Positions 18,083 to 27,634 are shown, counted from the first letter of the stretch. The stretch: 64,000 bases of DNA from an uncultured Nocardioides sp. (GCF_947488515.1 NZ_CANKZF010000002.1:62001-126000), one strand, 5' to 3'. Notes: generated by a model from the letters alone, not told the origin. A program made the numbers and translations.

Positions 18083-19222
18083 TCAAGCCTGGTTCGACAG
18101 GCTCTCGCCGATCGCGCGGAGGCCGTCGAGGTCGTGGACGTCGCTCGCCATCGCGGGCACGACCGCGGTCGGCACCTTCGGGTGGGCCGCAGCGAAGCGC
18201 TCGCGCAGGTGCTGCTCGCGCTCGATGATGCGGACCCGGTCGGCGTGGAGCCGGAGCAGGCCGGCGGTCAGTGACGAGGAGTCGGCCGACTGCAGCCGGT
18301 CGGCGGCGGTGATCGCCGCCTCCGCCGACAGCTCGGTGCGCGCCGACGGGCTGGCCCGGTTGACGACCAGGCCCGCCAGCGGCATGGCGTCGTCGGTGAG
18401 CCGGTCCACGAAGTACGCCGCCTCGCGCAGCGCGTCCGGCTCCGGTGCCGCGACCACGATGAAGGCCGTGCCGTCGGCCTGGAGCAGCGCGAACGTCTTG
18501 TCCGCCCGCTGGCGGAAGCCGCCGAACAGGGTGTCGAAGGCCGCGACGAAGGTCTGCATGTCGCGCAGCACCTGCGCCCCGAGCACCTTGGTCAGCGCGT
18601 TGGTCACGACCGAGAAGCCGGCCGTCATCAGCTTGGCCGGACCGCGGGCCGGGGCGAGCAGCAGCCGGATGAAACGGCCGTCGAGGAAGCTGGACAGCCG
18701 CTCCGGGGCGTCGAGGAAGTCGAGCGCGGAGCGCGAGGGCGGGGTGTCGACCACGATCAGGTCGTGGCTGCCCTCGGCCAGCGCCTGCCGGTGCAGCTGG
18801 CCCAGCTTCTCCATCGCCATGTACTCCTGCGTGCCCGCGAACGAGCTCGACAGCGCCACGTAGAAGGGGTTGTCCAGGATCTGCTTGGCCTTCTCCGGAC
18901 TGGCCTGCGACTCGACCACCTCGTCGAAGGTGCGCTTCATGTCGAGCATCATCGCGTCGAGCGACCCGCCCGCCTCCGCGTCGACGGCCGCGACCGGGCG
19001 CGGGGTGTTGTCGAGCTGGCCGATCCCCATCGCCTGCGCGAGCCGGCGCGCCGGGTCGATGGTCAGCACGACCACCTTGCGCCCCCGCTCGGCGGCGCGC
19101 AGCGCGAGCGCTGCGGACGTCGTGGTCTTGCCGACACCGCCGGCACCGCAGCACACGATGATCTGGGTGGTCGGGTCGTCGAGCAGCGCGTCGACGTCGA
19201 GCACGGGCGGCGCGTTGGTCAT
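18083..19222 (-). CDS. ArsA/Get3-like ATPase
   Basis: This 379-residue soluble P-loop ATPase has GAGGVGKTT (residues 26-34), a switch region VVVLTIDPARRL, the DTPPSRSAL motif near residue 165 and a helical region with SFAGTQEYMAMEKL. The deviant Walker A with a second lysine is replaced by VGKTT as in bacterial Get3/ArsA relatives. No cysteine metal-binding triplet for arsenite is seen, so an arsenic role is unlikely. It is the second gene of a pair, joined to the upstream ATPase through two coupled mini-ORFs. In mycobacteria the homologous pair Rv3679-Rv3680 sits next to whiB4 as here. The pair probably forms a heteromeric ATPase. Confidence 0.9.
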   Translation of the reverse strand: MTNAPPVLDVDALLDDPTTQIIVCCGAGGVGKTTTSAALALRAAERGRKVVVLTIDPARRLAQAMGIGQLDNTPRPVAAVDAEAGGSLDAMMLDMKRTFDEVVESQASPEKAKQILDNPFYVALSSSFAGTQEYMAMEKLGQLHRQALAEGSHDLIVVDTPPSRSALDFLDAPERLSSFLDGRFIRLLLAPARGPAKLMTAGFSVVTNALTKVLGAQVLRDMQTFVAAFDTLFGGFRQRADKTFALLQADGTAFIVVAAPEPDALREAAYFVDRLTDDAMPLAGLVVNRASPSARTELSAEAAITAADRLQSADSSSLTAGLLRLHADRVRIIEREQHLRERFAAAHPKVPTAVVPAMASDVHDLDGLRAIGESLSNQA

Positions 19223-19358
19223 TCGGGGCCCCCGCGATGTTGTCCGGGGGAGCGGAGCGGGGGAGGAGAACGTCGTGGGGTGAGGTTCATTCGGGGCCCC
19301 CGCGATGTTGTCCGGGGGAGCGGAGTGGGGGAGGAGGACGTCGTGGGGTGAGGTTCAT
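19219..19358 (-). repeat. 68-bp tandem duplication encoding two coupled 23-codon mini-ORFs
   Basis: Copies at 19220-19287 and 19288-19355 are 66/68 identical. On the minus strand each copy encodes a 23-residue frame starting MNLTPRR and ending GQHRGGPE: 19358-19287 and 19290-19219. The stop of the upstream ATPase, both mini-ORFs and the start of the downstream ATPase are joined by three successive ATGA overlaps. One residue (Pro8/Ser8) differs between the two peptides. Confidence 0.85.
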
Positions 19359-20380
19359 GCCATCCCCTGCTTCCGGAGCAGCTGGGCGAGCTCGACGAGC
19401 CCGCCTTGGTCGATCCCGCTCGCGAGGCGCGGCAGCTCGTAGGTGGGCACGCGCTCGGCCGCGACGAGCTCGCGCTGCTCGTCCTCGAGGTGGCGTCGTA
19501 CGGCATGGTCGCGCGCCTCGGCGACGAGCGACCCCACCAGGCCGGCGTCGACGTCGACCCGGGCGCGGGTCAGCTCGGAGGTCACGGCGGTCGGGTCGAC
19601 GGTGTCGTCGCGCACCTGCGCGAGCGCGCTCGGGCTGAGGTCCTGCGGTCGCACCAGGTTGACCACGACACCACCGACGGGCAGACCCGCCGCGCGGAGC
19701 TCGCCGATGCCGTCCGAGGTCTCCTGGACGGGCATCTCCTCCAGGATCGTGACGAGGTGCACGGCCGTGCGCGGCGAGCGCAGCAGCTCCATCACCTTGT
19801 CGGCCTGGGTCTTGATCGGTCCCACCTTCGCCAGGCCGGCCAGCTCGGAGTTGACGCCGAGGAACTGGCAGATGCGGCCGGTGGGCGGCGCGTCGAGCAC
19901 CACCGCGTCGTACGTGATCTGGTCCTTGTGCCGACCGCCGCGGGGTCGCTGCACCGCCTCGTAGACCTTGCCGGTGAGGAGCACGTCGCGCACACCGGGC
20001 GCGATGGTGGTGGCGAAGTCGATGACGCCGAAGCGGTCGAGCGCCTTCCCGGCCCGCCCGAGCTTGTAGTACATCGAGAGGTACTCCAGCAGCGCCGACT
20101 CGGGATCGATGTGGAGTGCGTGGACCTGGCCGGCGCGCCCGTCCCGGTCGGGCGCACCCTTGGCGATGCGGCGCTCCTCGTAGGGCAGCGGGTCGATGTC
20201 GAACATCCGGGCGATGCCCTGGCGGCCCTCGACCTCGCAGAGGAGCACGTTGCGCCCCGACGTGGCCAGCGCCAGGGCCAGCGCCGCCGCGACCGTCGAC
20301 TTCCCGGTGCCGCCCTTGCCGGTGACGACGTGCAGGCGCACCTTCGGCCAGTCGTCGTGGCGTTCGGCGCTCGCAGTCAC
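19355..20380 (-). CDS. ArsA/Get3-like ATPase, partner subunit
   Basis: This 341-residue P-loop ATPase starts with a short polar region and has VVTGKGGTGKSTVAAALALA (residues 19-38), carrying the deviant Walker A lysine of the ArsA/ParA class. It then has LLCEVEGRQGIARMFD, VVLDAPPTGRI (switch motif) and EEMPVQETSDGI. It is the first gene of the leftward ATPase pair. The GTG at 20380 is preceded at six nt by TATCCT, so the mRNA is probably leaderless. The downstream ATPase is reached through two coupled mini-ORFs. It corresponds by order to one of the Rv3679/Rv3680 pair. The protein cargo of these actinobacterial ATPases is not known to me. Confidence 0.9.
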   Translation of the reverse strand: MTASAERHDDWPKVRLHVVTGKGGTGKSTVAAALALALATSGRNVLLCEVEGRQGIARMFDIDPLPYEERRIAKGAPDRDGRAGQVHALHIDPESALLEYLSMYYKLGRAGKALDRFGVIDFATTIAPGVRDVLLTGKVYEAVQRPRGGRHKDQITYDAVVLDAPPTGRICQFLGVNSELAGLAKVGPIKTQADKVMELLRSPRTAVHLVTILEEMPVQETSDGIGELRAAGLPVGGVVVNLVRPQDLSPSALAQVRDDTVDPTAVTSELTRARVDVDAGLVGSLVAEARDHAVRRHLEDEQRELVAAERVPTYELPRLASGIDQGGLVELAQLLRKQGMA

Positions 20381-20386
20381 GAGCCG

Positions 20387-20392
20387 AGGATA
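20387..20392 (-). promoter_or_regulatory. -10 element of the ArsA-like ATPase pair
   Basis: TATCCT on the minus strand ends six nt before the GTG at 20380, consistent with a leaderless transcript. No good -35 is seen. Confidence 0.45.
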
Positions 20393-20462
20393 GCGATCCG
20401 GTGCCGGTCCGTTCCTGTCGCTTCTAAGCGTGAACGTGCGTCTTTATGTCCACGGCGACCGT

Positions 20463-20487
20463 CTTTTGCTTGACCACCAAACAAAAG
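20463..20487 (+). promoter_or_regulatory. Operator-like inverted repeat with an overlapping -35 box
   Basis: CTTTTGCTTG (20463-20472) and CAAACAAAAG (20478-20487) form 10-bp arms with one mismatch and a 5-bp spacer. TTGACC (20470-20475) inside it resembles a -35. The AT-rich symmetric form recalls sugar-responsive repressor sites (for example ROK family), which would suit the secreted sugar-acting protein downstream. The binding protein is not known. Confidence 0.5.
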
Positions 20488-20513
20488 TCTGCGAACGTCC
20501 CCACAGGACTTCT

Positions 20514-20529
20514 CGTGACCCACGTCACA
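20514..20529 (+). promoter_or_regulatory. Candidate Crp/GlxR binding site
   Basis: CGTGA-N6-TCACA matches the Crp/GlxR consensus TGTGA-N6-TCACA except for one base, 83 bp before the 20612 gene. A Crp-family regulator is encoded at 55819-56496. Confidence 0.5.
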
Positions 20530-20611
20530 AGCGTTTCCGCTCCTCTTCGCTCGCGTACGCCCGTACCGCCGTACTCACCCGCCGTACTCACCAGCCCCTG
20601 GAGGCCTTGGG

Positions 20612-23600
20612 ATGTCACCCATCACCCCGCGACGACGGATCGCCCGGCGATCCACCGTCGGCACCGCGCTGACTGCCGTGGTCGCGCTCGTCGGCAGCGT
20701 CCTGCTCGGCGTCGCCACCGCCCTGCCCGCGCAGGCCCACGACGGGCACGGGCACGTGCTCATCTTCACCGAGGACGCCGCAGGCGACTGGCACGACGCC
20801 GCCATCGCCCAGGCGACGCCGAAGGTGCAGGCGGCGCTCGAGGCGGAGGGCATGGCCGTCACGGTCGTGCACAAGGAGACGGCCGGCGGCTCGGAGGCGG
20901 TGTTCACCGACGAGGGCCTCGCGCCGTTCGACGCGATCCTCGTCTTCCAGGCCAACGGCGACCCATGGAACGCCTCGGAGAAGGCGGCGCTGGAGCGCTG
21001 GCAGGCGGCAGGCAACGGCATCGCGGCGGTGCACAACGCGCTCGACATGCGCGGCAACTACCCCTGGTGGGACAACATGGTCGGCTCGCTGATGCCCGGC
21101 CACGCGCCCACCGGCACCGACCCCGGCCCGTCCGGCGTCGTGCGCAACGAGGACACCACCCACCCGTCCACCAAGCACTTCACGGGCACCGAGGACGTGA
21201 CCCGCTGGACCCGCAACGACGAGTGGTACAACTTCAGCAACAACGTGCGCGGCACCGCTCACGTGCTCCAGTCCATGGACGAGTCGACCTACTCCGGCGG
21301 CAACATGGGCTACGACCACCCGATCACCTGGTGCAAGCCCTACGAGGGCGGTCGTTTCTGGGGCACCGCGCTGGGTCACTTCCCCTCGCACTACGACGAG
21401 CCCGAGTTCATGGCCGAGCTCGTGGGCGGCGTGAAGTACGTCGCCGGCCTCGAGGAGGGCGACTGCGGCGGCACCGTGTGGAGCAACTTCGAGCGCATCC
21501 CGCTCGACCAGAACACCTCCGCCCCCTTCGCGATCGACGTCGCCGACGACGGCAAGGTCTTCTACACCGAGCTCGTCCGCGGCCAGCTGCGGATGTACGA
21601 CCCGAAGTCCCAGGCGGTCACCACGGTGCTGTCGCTGCCCGTCTACTCCGGCGGTGAGGACGGCCTGCTCGGCGTCGCGCTCGACCCCGACTTCACGACC
21701 AACGGCCACATCTTCCTGTACCGGTCGGCGGAGTCCCCGGACAACGCGAACCCCGACAACTTCTGGTCCACCGTCTCCCGCTTCACGTTCGAGAACGGGT
21801 CGGTCGACCCCGCGTCGGAGAAGGTGATCATCAAGATCCCCGCCCGCCGCCTGCCTGACGAGCCCGGCCACACCGGTGGCGGCCTCGACATCGACGACAA
21901 GGGCAACCTGTTCATCGGTGTCGGCGACGACGTCAACCCCCACTCCGAGCCGTCGGGCGGCTACGCCCCGCTCTCCGAGCGCGCCGGCACCTTCCACGAC
22001 GCCCGCGAGACCTCGGCCAACACCAACGACCTGCGCGGCAAGATCCTGCGCATCACGCCGGTCGACGAGCCGGGTCAGCCCGGCATCGGGTCCAGCTACA
22101 CGGTCCCGGACGGCAACCTGTTCCCCGAGGCCGAGGACGCCGGGCGCGACAAGACCCTGCCCGAGATCTACGCGATGGGCTTCCGCAACCCCTTCCGTTT
22201 TTCCATCGACAACGAGACCGGCTGGCTGAGCATGGCCGACTACTCGCCCGACAACGGAACCGACGCCCCCGCCACGCGCGGTCCCGCCGGCATCGCCGAG
22301 TGGAACCTCATCAAGAGCGCCGGCAACTACGGCTGGCCGATGTGCATGGGCGGCAACCACCAGGGCCAGAACCCCAACGGTGAGCCGTTCCGCGACGTCG
22401 ACTACGGCAGCACCACGCCGCTGAACCCGCCGGTCGTCGGCGACTACTTCGACTGCGCCAACCCCGTCAACGACTCCGTGCGCAACACCGGTCTGACCAA
22501 CCTGCCGCCGGCTCGCGCCGCCGACATGTACTACGGCTACCGCCGCTCGTCGGTCGGCGCCATCCCGCAGGGTGGCGGCCTCGCCCCCATGGGCGGCCCG
22601 GTCTACCGCTACGACGAGGCGCTGGAGTCGGACACGAAGTTCCCGAAGTCGTACGACGGCAAGCCGTTCTTCTACGACTGGGCGCGCAACAAGATGTACA
22701 ACATCCAGCTCAAGGACCCGGCCGCGGGCGCGGGCGCGTCGCAGGTGGAGAAGGTCAACCCGTTCCTCCCCGACGTGCCGTTCCTGGCCCCGATCGACTC
22801 GAAGTTCGGTCCCGACGGTTCGATGTACGTCCTCGACTGGGGCGGCGGCTACGGCCGTGACAACCCGACCTCGGGCCTCTACCGCATCGACTACATCAGC
22901 GGCTCCCGCTCGCCGGTCGCCCGCATCGACGCCGAGCCCGACTCGGGTCAGGCGCCCCTCGAGGTGTCGTTCGACGCCAGCGCGTCGACCGACCCCGAGG
23001 AGGAGGAACTCACCTACGCGTGGGACTTCGACGGCGACGGCACCACCGACGCCACCGGCGTGACCGCCACCCACACGTACACCGAGAACGGCGTCTTCAA
23101 CGCCCGCCTCACCGTCACCGACCCGGCCGACAAGTCCGGTACGACGACGGTCCCGATCACGGTCGGCAACACGCGACCGGTGGTCGAGCTCGAGACCCCG
23201 CCCAACGGCGCGTTCTTCGACTTCGGTGACGAGGTCAGCTGGGACGTGAAGGTCACCGACCCCGAGGAGGAGACGGTCGACCCGCAGGCCGTCGAGGTGC
23301 AGCCGGCGCTGGGCCACGACGACCACGCCCACCCGCTGGTCGCCTCGCGCGGCTTCACGGGCAGCACGGTCACGAGCGTCGGCGGCCACGCGGCCGACGA
23401 GAACATCTTCTACGCCATCGACGCGCGCTACAGCGACACCGGTGGCGCCGACGGCGAGAACCCGCTCCTGGGCTCCGACACCGCGGTGATCTTCCCGAAG
23501 CTGCGCCAGGCCGAGTGGTTCGACGCCAAGTCGGGCACCGCGACCCTGGCGCCGGGCCGTGACGCGGCCGGCGGCGGTCAGGTCGTGGTCGGCAAGGACG

Positions 23601-26600
23601 GCGCCTGGCTGCAGTTCGAGCCGGTCAGCTTCCACCAGATCGAGAGCTACAACCTGCGGGTCCAGGCCAACGCCCCGGGCGGCACCATCGAGCTGCGCAA
23701 GGGCAGCCCGACCGGTGACGTCGTCGGCACGGCCGAGGTCCCCGCGACCGGCCTGCAGTACCGCGACATCGCGGTCGACGTCAGCGAGGTCGGCAGCGAG
23801 ACGATGGACCTCTTCCTGGTCTTCACCGGGTCGAACGACATCAAGCTCAACTTCATGGAGGCCATGGGCCAGGGCATCTCGCCCACCGCGTCCCCGCTGG
23901 TCGCCATCACCGCCCCGGCCGACGGCGACAAGGTCGACCCGGGTGCGCAGGTGACGGTCGAGGCCGACGCCTCCGACGCCGACGGGTCGATCGCCAAGGT
24001 CGAGTTCTTCGCCGGCGACACCAAGATCGGTGAGGCCACCAGCGCGCCGTACACGGTGAGCTGGACCGCCCCGGACGGCGAGGGCCTCTACGAGATCACC
24101 GCCAAGGCGACCGACGACGAGGGCAACACCACGACCTCGCGGCTCGTGCAGGTGCAGGTGGGCGAGCTCTTCGGCGACCTGGTCCCGTTCAGCAACGTCA
24201 ACGGCGAGTTCGAGCGGCTCGGCGCCGGGCAGTTCCGCATCTCCGGTGCGGGCGCCAACGCCTGGCAGGGCACCGACCAGTACACGACGCTCTACCAGCC
24301 GGGCGCCGGTGACGACGAGTACGACGCCATCGTGCGGGTCGACGCCAGCACGCTGGCCAACAACTCGGGCAAGGCCGGGCTCATCATCCGCAACGACATG
24401 ACGCAGCCCGGCACCTCGCCCGGCTACGCCATGCTCGCGTGGCGCCGCGCTGCCGGGATGGAGTTCCTGACCGACCCCGACGGCAACGGCCAGCTCAACG
24501 CTTCCGTCGCCGGCGGCACCAGCACGGTCCCGAAGTGGCTGAAGCTCAGCCGCCGCGGCGACCAGGTGTCGGCGTACTGGTCCAACAACGGCACCACGTG
24601 GACGCAGATCGGGACGGCCGCGACCCTGGCCAACATCGGCGACACGCAGGACGTCGGCTTCTTCATCATGGCCCACGAGTCCGCGGTCCGGACCGCCGAC
24701 TTCTCGCAGTTCGCTGTCGACAGCGACCCGCAGGAGCCGGAGCCGGAGCCGGAGACCCCGGGCCAGCCGCTGACCTGTGCCACCGGCCCGGTCTCGGACG
24801 AGTTCGACTCGCCGGCGCTGCTGCCCAAGTGGGCGATGCGCAACGCTCCGGGTGCCCCCATCACCCAGTCCGGCGGCTCGCTCCGCCTGCCCGTCACGAA
24901 CGGTGACATCAACGAGGCGAGCGAGGGTCCGGTCAGCTTCGCCGGCCAGCCCGTGCCCGCCGGCGACTGGACCGCCACCACCAAGCTCACCCTCGAGCAC
25001 AGCTCGCACTGGCAGTGGGCGGGCCTGGTCGTGCACCAGTCGGACAACGAGTACAACAAGATCGCGTTCGTCCGGCACCAGAACGGCACGCGCCTCGTGG
25101 AGTTCCAGTCCGAGACCAACGGCACGCGCACCACGCCTGCCGCCCCGGTCGTGGCCACGAACTTCCCGAGCACGATCCAGCTCCGGCTCACCAACGTCGG
25201 CGGCAAGCTGACCGGTGCCTACTCGGCCGACGGGTCCACCTGGACCCCGCTCGCCGGCACGCTCGACCTCAAGACCGGGTCGGCTGCACGCATCGGTCTG
25301 ATGGCGGCCGGCGACCTCGGCACCACGCCGCGGGTGGCGGAGGTCGACTGGTTCCGCGTGACGCCGGACCGCACGGCGCCGGCCTTCGAGGCCGACGACG
25401 AGTTCGACGGCACCGCGCTGGACGGCTGCCGCTGGGCGGAGTCGGTGCGCTACAGCTCCACCACGGCGTCGGTGGCCGACGGCCACCTCAAGATCGGGAC
25501 GGAGCCGGGCGACATCAACGGCAACAACCCGGTCCAGCCGCGCAACTTCATCCTGCAGGACGCGCCCGAGGGTGACTGGGTGGCCGAGACCAAGCTCAAG
25601 GCCCCGCTCAAGCACCGCTACCAGCTGGCCGGCCTGCTGATGTACGGCAACGACGACAACTACGCCAAGGCCGACATCGTCGCCTACAACGCGCCCGGCA
25701 GCGCGCTCGACCTCAGGGCCGAGCTCGCCGCGGAGAAGGGCGGCAACGGCGTCGGCGGCGGTGACGCGCTCAACATCCCCGACACCACCGAGAGCGGCTA
25801 CTGGTGGGTGCAGGTGACCAAGGTCGGCACGACCTACACCGCCGCGGTGAAGTCGACCGCGGGTGCCTCGTGGACGCCCATCGGTGACGGCATCACCTAC
25901 GACGGACCGCTCAACTCCCTCGGAGTGATGGCGATCGGTCCCGAGCAGGAGGAGCCGGTCACGGTCGAGTTCGACTACTTCCACCTCGACACCGAGGAGG
26001 AGCCGCCGGCCGACACGACCGCCCCGGTCACCACCGCCACCCAGGCCGTGGTCGAGGACGGCGTGCAGGTCACCCTCACGGCCACCGACGAGACCGGCGG
26101 CTCCGGCGTCGCGTCGACCGAGTACCGGATCGACGAGGGCGAGTGGACCGACTACACGGCTTCGTTCGTGATCAGCGAGCCCGGCACCCACACGGTCGAG
26201 TTCCGCTCGACCGACGTCGCCGGCAACGAGGAGGCAGTCAAGACCCTCGAGGTGGTCGTCGAGGCCGCCGACGAGGACGCGCCTAGCACCACCCTCACCT
26301 GGCAGCCCGCCACGGCTGACGGGGAGCAGGGCTGGTACGTCACCGCTCCGAGCTTCGCGCTCGCCGCGGAGGACGACGGCTCGGGTGTCGCGTCGACCGA
26401 GTACCGCATCAACGGCGGAGGCTGGACGACGTACGACGGCGCGGTGGAGGTGCCCGACGGTGAGCACACCATCGAGTACCGCTCGACCGACGAGGCCGGC
26501 AACGTCGAGGACGTCCAGTCCTCGCAGGTGAAGGCCGACACGGTGACCCCGGCGACCGGGGCCACGCAGGAGAAGGCGCCGAACGGGGTGCGGGTGGTGC

Positions 26601-27571
26601 TCGATGCCACCGACGCCACCTCGGGTGTCGCGGGGACCGAGATCAAGGTCGACCAGGGTGCCTGGAAGGCCTACACCGCACCGGTCGTCGTGACCGGCGC
26701 CGGTGACCACACGGTCCGCTTCCGCTCCACCGACGTCGCCGGCAACGTGGAGGAGGAGCAGTCCCTCACGTTCACCATCGACGCCGACGGACCGCCTGCC
26801 GACACGACCGCTCCGGTGACCACCGTGCGGACCGACCCGGGCTCGCCCGACGGCAGCGCCGGCTGGTTCACCACGGCTCCGAAGGTCACCCTCGCCGCGA
26901 CCGACGCGGGCTCCGGCGTGGCACGCACCGAGTACCGCATCGGCAACGGCGCGTGGACGGCGTACACCGCTCCGTTCACGGTCACCGCGCAGGGCCGCCA
27001 GGTCCTCGAGGTGCGGTCGGTCGACCAGGCCGGCAACGTCGAGACGGCGCAGTCGAAGGACATCGCGGTCGACACCGGCGAGCCGGAGGTCGCGATCTCC
27101 GGGATCCGGGCACGCACCTACCCGAGCCACAAGGCGACGGACGTGGCGTGGACGGCGACGGACGCGACGTCCGGGGTCCGGAGCGTGCGGGCGGTGCTCG
27201 ACGGGGAGACCGTCGAGGCCGGCGCGTGGCAGATGTGGACGCTGTCCACGGGCCGCCACGTCCTCACGGTCACGGCCACGGACGGTGCCGGCAACACCAG
27301 CTCGCGCACGGTGGTCTTCACCGTCCGGGCGACCGGCAAGTCGCTGAAGAAGGTCGTGACGACCGTGGCGTCCGACGGCGAGATCGGTCCCAGGCTCGCC
27401 AACAAGCTGCTGCAGGCCGACAAGGACGCCCGCAAGGCCGAGAGGTCGGGCGACCGGAAGGCAGCGAAGAAGGAGCTGAAGGCGCTGCGCAAGCTGGTCC
27501 GCACCAAGGTCGACGGGGAGCTCCGCGCGGCCCTGCTCGCCCAGGTGAAGGAGCGCCTGGCCAAGCGATGA
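20612..27571 (+). CDS. Giant secreted ThuA / PQQ-type sugar dehydrogenase multidomain protein
   Basis: This 2319-residue exported protein has a signal peptide ending near residue 42 (ALPAQA). A ThuA domain (about 47-290; VLIFTEDAAGDWHDAAI, AVHNALDMRG) is followed by a glucose/sorbosone dehydrogenase-type beta-propeller (about 300-765; GEDGLLGVALDPDF, GGLDIDDKGNLFIGVGDD, MGFRNPFRFS). A PKD domain (about 768-853), a carbohydrate-binding-like region (960-1090), an Ig-like domain (1094-1183), three concanavalin-like DUF1349-type domains (1187-1800), four or five DXSGVAxTEYRI repeats (1802-2240) and a helical Lys/Arg-rich C-terminal domain (2245-2319) follow. GGAGG lies seven nt before the ATG. 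It probably acts on extracellular sugars; the true substrate is unknown. It has no co-transcribed neighbour. Confidence 0.9.
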   Translation: MSPITPRRRIARRSTVGTALTAVVALVGSVLLGVATALPAQAHDGHGHVLIFTEDAAGDWHDAAIAQATPKVQAALEAEGMAVTVVHKETAGGSEAVFTDEGLAPFDAILVFQANGDPWNASEKAALERWQAAGNGIAAVHNALDMRGNYPWWDNMVGSLMPGHAPTGTDPGPSGVVRNEDTTHPSTKHFTGTEDVTRWTRNDEWYNFSNNVRGTAHVLQSMDESTYSGGNMGYDHPITWCKPYEGGRFWGTALGHFPSHYDEPEFMAELVGGVKYVAGLEEGDCGGTVWSNFERIPLDQNTSAPFAIDVADDGKVFYTELVRGQLRMYDPKSQAVTTVLSLPVYSGGEDGLLGVALDPDFTTNGHIFLYRSAESPDNANPDNFWSTVSRFTFENGSVDPASEKVIIKIPARRLPDEPGHTGGGLDIDDKGNLFIGVGDDVNPHSEPSGGYAPLSERAGTFHDARETSANTNDLRGKILRITPVDEPGQPGIGSSYTVPDGNLFPEAEDAGRDKTLPEIYAMGFRNPFRFSIDNETGWLSMADYSPDNGTDAPATRGPAGIAEWNLIKSAGNYGWPMCMGGNHQGQNPNGEPFRDVDYGSTTPLNPPVVGDYFDCANPVNDSVRNTGLTNLPPARAADMYYGYRRSSVGAIPQGGGLAPMGGPVYRYDEALESDTKFPKSYDGKPFFYDWARNKMYNIQLKDPAAGAGASQVEKVNPFLPDVPFLAPIDSKFGPDGSMYVLDWGGGYGRDNPTSGLYRIDYISGSRSPVARIDAEPDSGQAPLEVSFDASASTDPEEEELTYAWDFDGDGTTDATGVTATHTYTENGVFNARLTVTDPADKSGTTTVPITVGNTRPVVELETPPNGAFFDFGDEVSWDVKVTDPEEETVDPQAVEVQPALGHDDHAHPLVASRGFTGSTVTSVGGHAADENIFYAIDARYSDTGGADGENPLLGSDTAVIFPKLRQAEWFDAKSGTATLAPGRDAAGGGQVVVGKDGAWLQFEPVSFHQIESYNLRVQANAPGGTIELRKGSPTGDVVGTAEVPATGLQYRDIAVDVSEVGSETMDLFLVFTGSNDIKLNFMEAMGQGISPTASPLVAITAPADGDKVDPGAQVTVEADASDADGSIAKVEFFAGDTKIGEATSAPYTVSWTAPDGEGLYEITAKATDDEGNTTTSRLVQVQVGELFGDLVPFSNVNGEFERLGAGQFRISGAGANAWQGTDQYTTLYQPGAGDDEYDAIVRVDASTLANNSGKAGLIIRNDMTQPGTSPGYAMLAWRRAAGMEFLTDPDGNGQLNASVAGGTSTVPKWLKLSRRGDQVSAYWSNNGTTWTQIGTAATLANIGDTQDVGFFIMAHESAVRTADFSQFAVDSDPQEPEPEPETPGQPLTCATGPVSDEFDSPALLPKWAMRNAPGAPITQSGGSLRLPVTNGDINEASEGPVSFAGQPVPAGDWTATTKLTLEHSSHWQWAGLVVHQSDNEYNKIAFVRHQNGTRLVEFQSETNGTRTTPAAPVVATNFPSTIQLRLTNVGGKLTGAYSADGSTWTPLAGTLDLKTGSAARIGLMAAGDLGTTPRVAEVDWFRVTPDRTAPAFEADDEFDGTALDGCRWAESVRYSSTTASVADGHLKIGTEPGDINGNNPVQPRNFILQDAPEGDWVAETKLKAPLKHRYQLAGLLMYGNDDNYAKADIVAYNAPGSALDLRAELAAEKGGNGVGGGDALNIPDTTESGYWWVQVTKVGTTYTAAVKSTAGASWTPIGDGITYDGPLNSLGVMAIGPEQEEPVTVEFDYFHLDTEEEPPADTTAPVTTATQAVVEDGVQVTLTATDETGGSGVASTEYRIDEGEWTDYTASFVISEPGTHTVEFRSTDVAGNEEAVKTLEVVVEAADEDAPSTTLTWQPATADGEQGWYVTAPSFALAAEDDGSGVASTEYRINGGGWTTYDGAVEVPDGEHTIEYRSTDEAGNVEDVQSSQVKADTVTPATGATQEKAPNGVRVVLDATDATSGVAGTEIKVDQGAWKAYTAPVVVTGAGDHTVRFRSTDVAGNVEEEQSLTFTIDADGPPADTTAPVTTVRTDPGSPDGSAGWFTTAPKVTLAATDAGSGVARTEYRIGNGAWTAYTAPFTVTAQGRQVLEVRSVDQAGNVETAQSKDIAVDTGEPEVAISGIRARTYPSHKATDVAWTATDATSGVRSVRAVLDGETVEAGAWQMWTLSTGRHVLTVTATDGAGNTSSRTVVFTVRATGKSLKKVVTTVASDGEIGPRLANKLLQADKDARKAERSGDRKAAKKELKALRKLVRTKVDGELRAALLAQVKERLAKR

Positions 27572-27596
27572 CGTCGCAGGTCCGGCACTGAGACTG

Positions 27597-27634
27597 GCCG
27601 GGCCCGGGGAGGGTGCCTCTTCCCCGGGCCCGGC
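27597..27634 (+). terminator. Strong hairpin terminator after the giant gene
   Basis: GCCGGGCCCGGGGA (27597-27610) pairs perfectly with TCCCCGGGCCCGGC (27621-27634) across a 10-nt loop, followed by TCTTCCATCT. Confidence 0.85.

Noticed and set aside
18083-20380. Arsenite efflux ATPase pair
   Set aside because: The ArsA-type cysteine ligands and an ArsB/ArsD/ArsR neighbourhood are absent. Position and sequence fit the whiB4-linked Get3-like pair.
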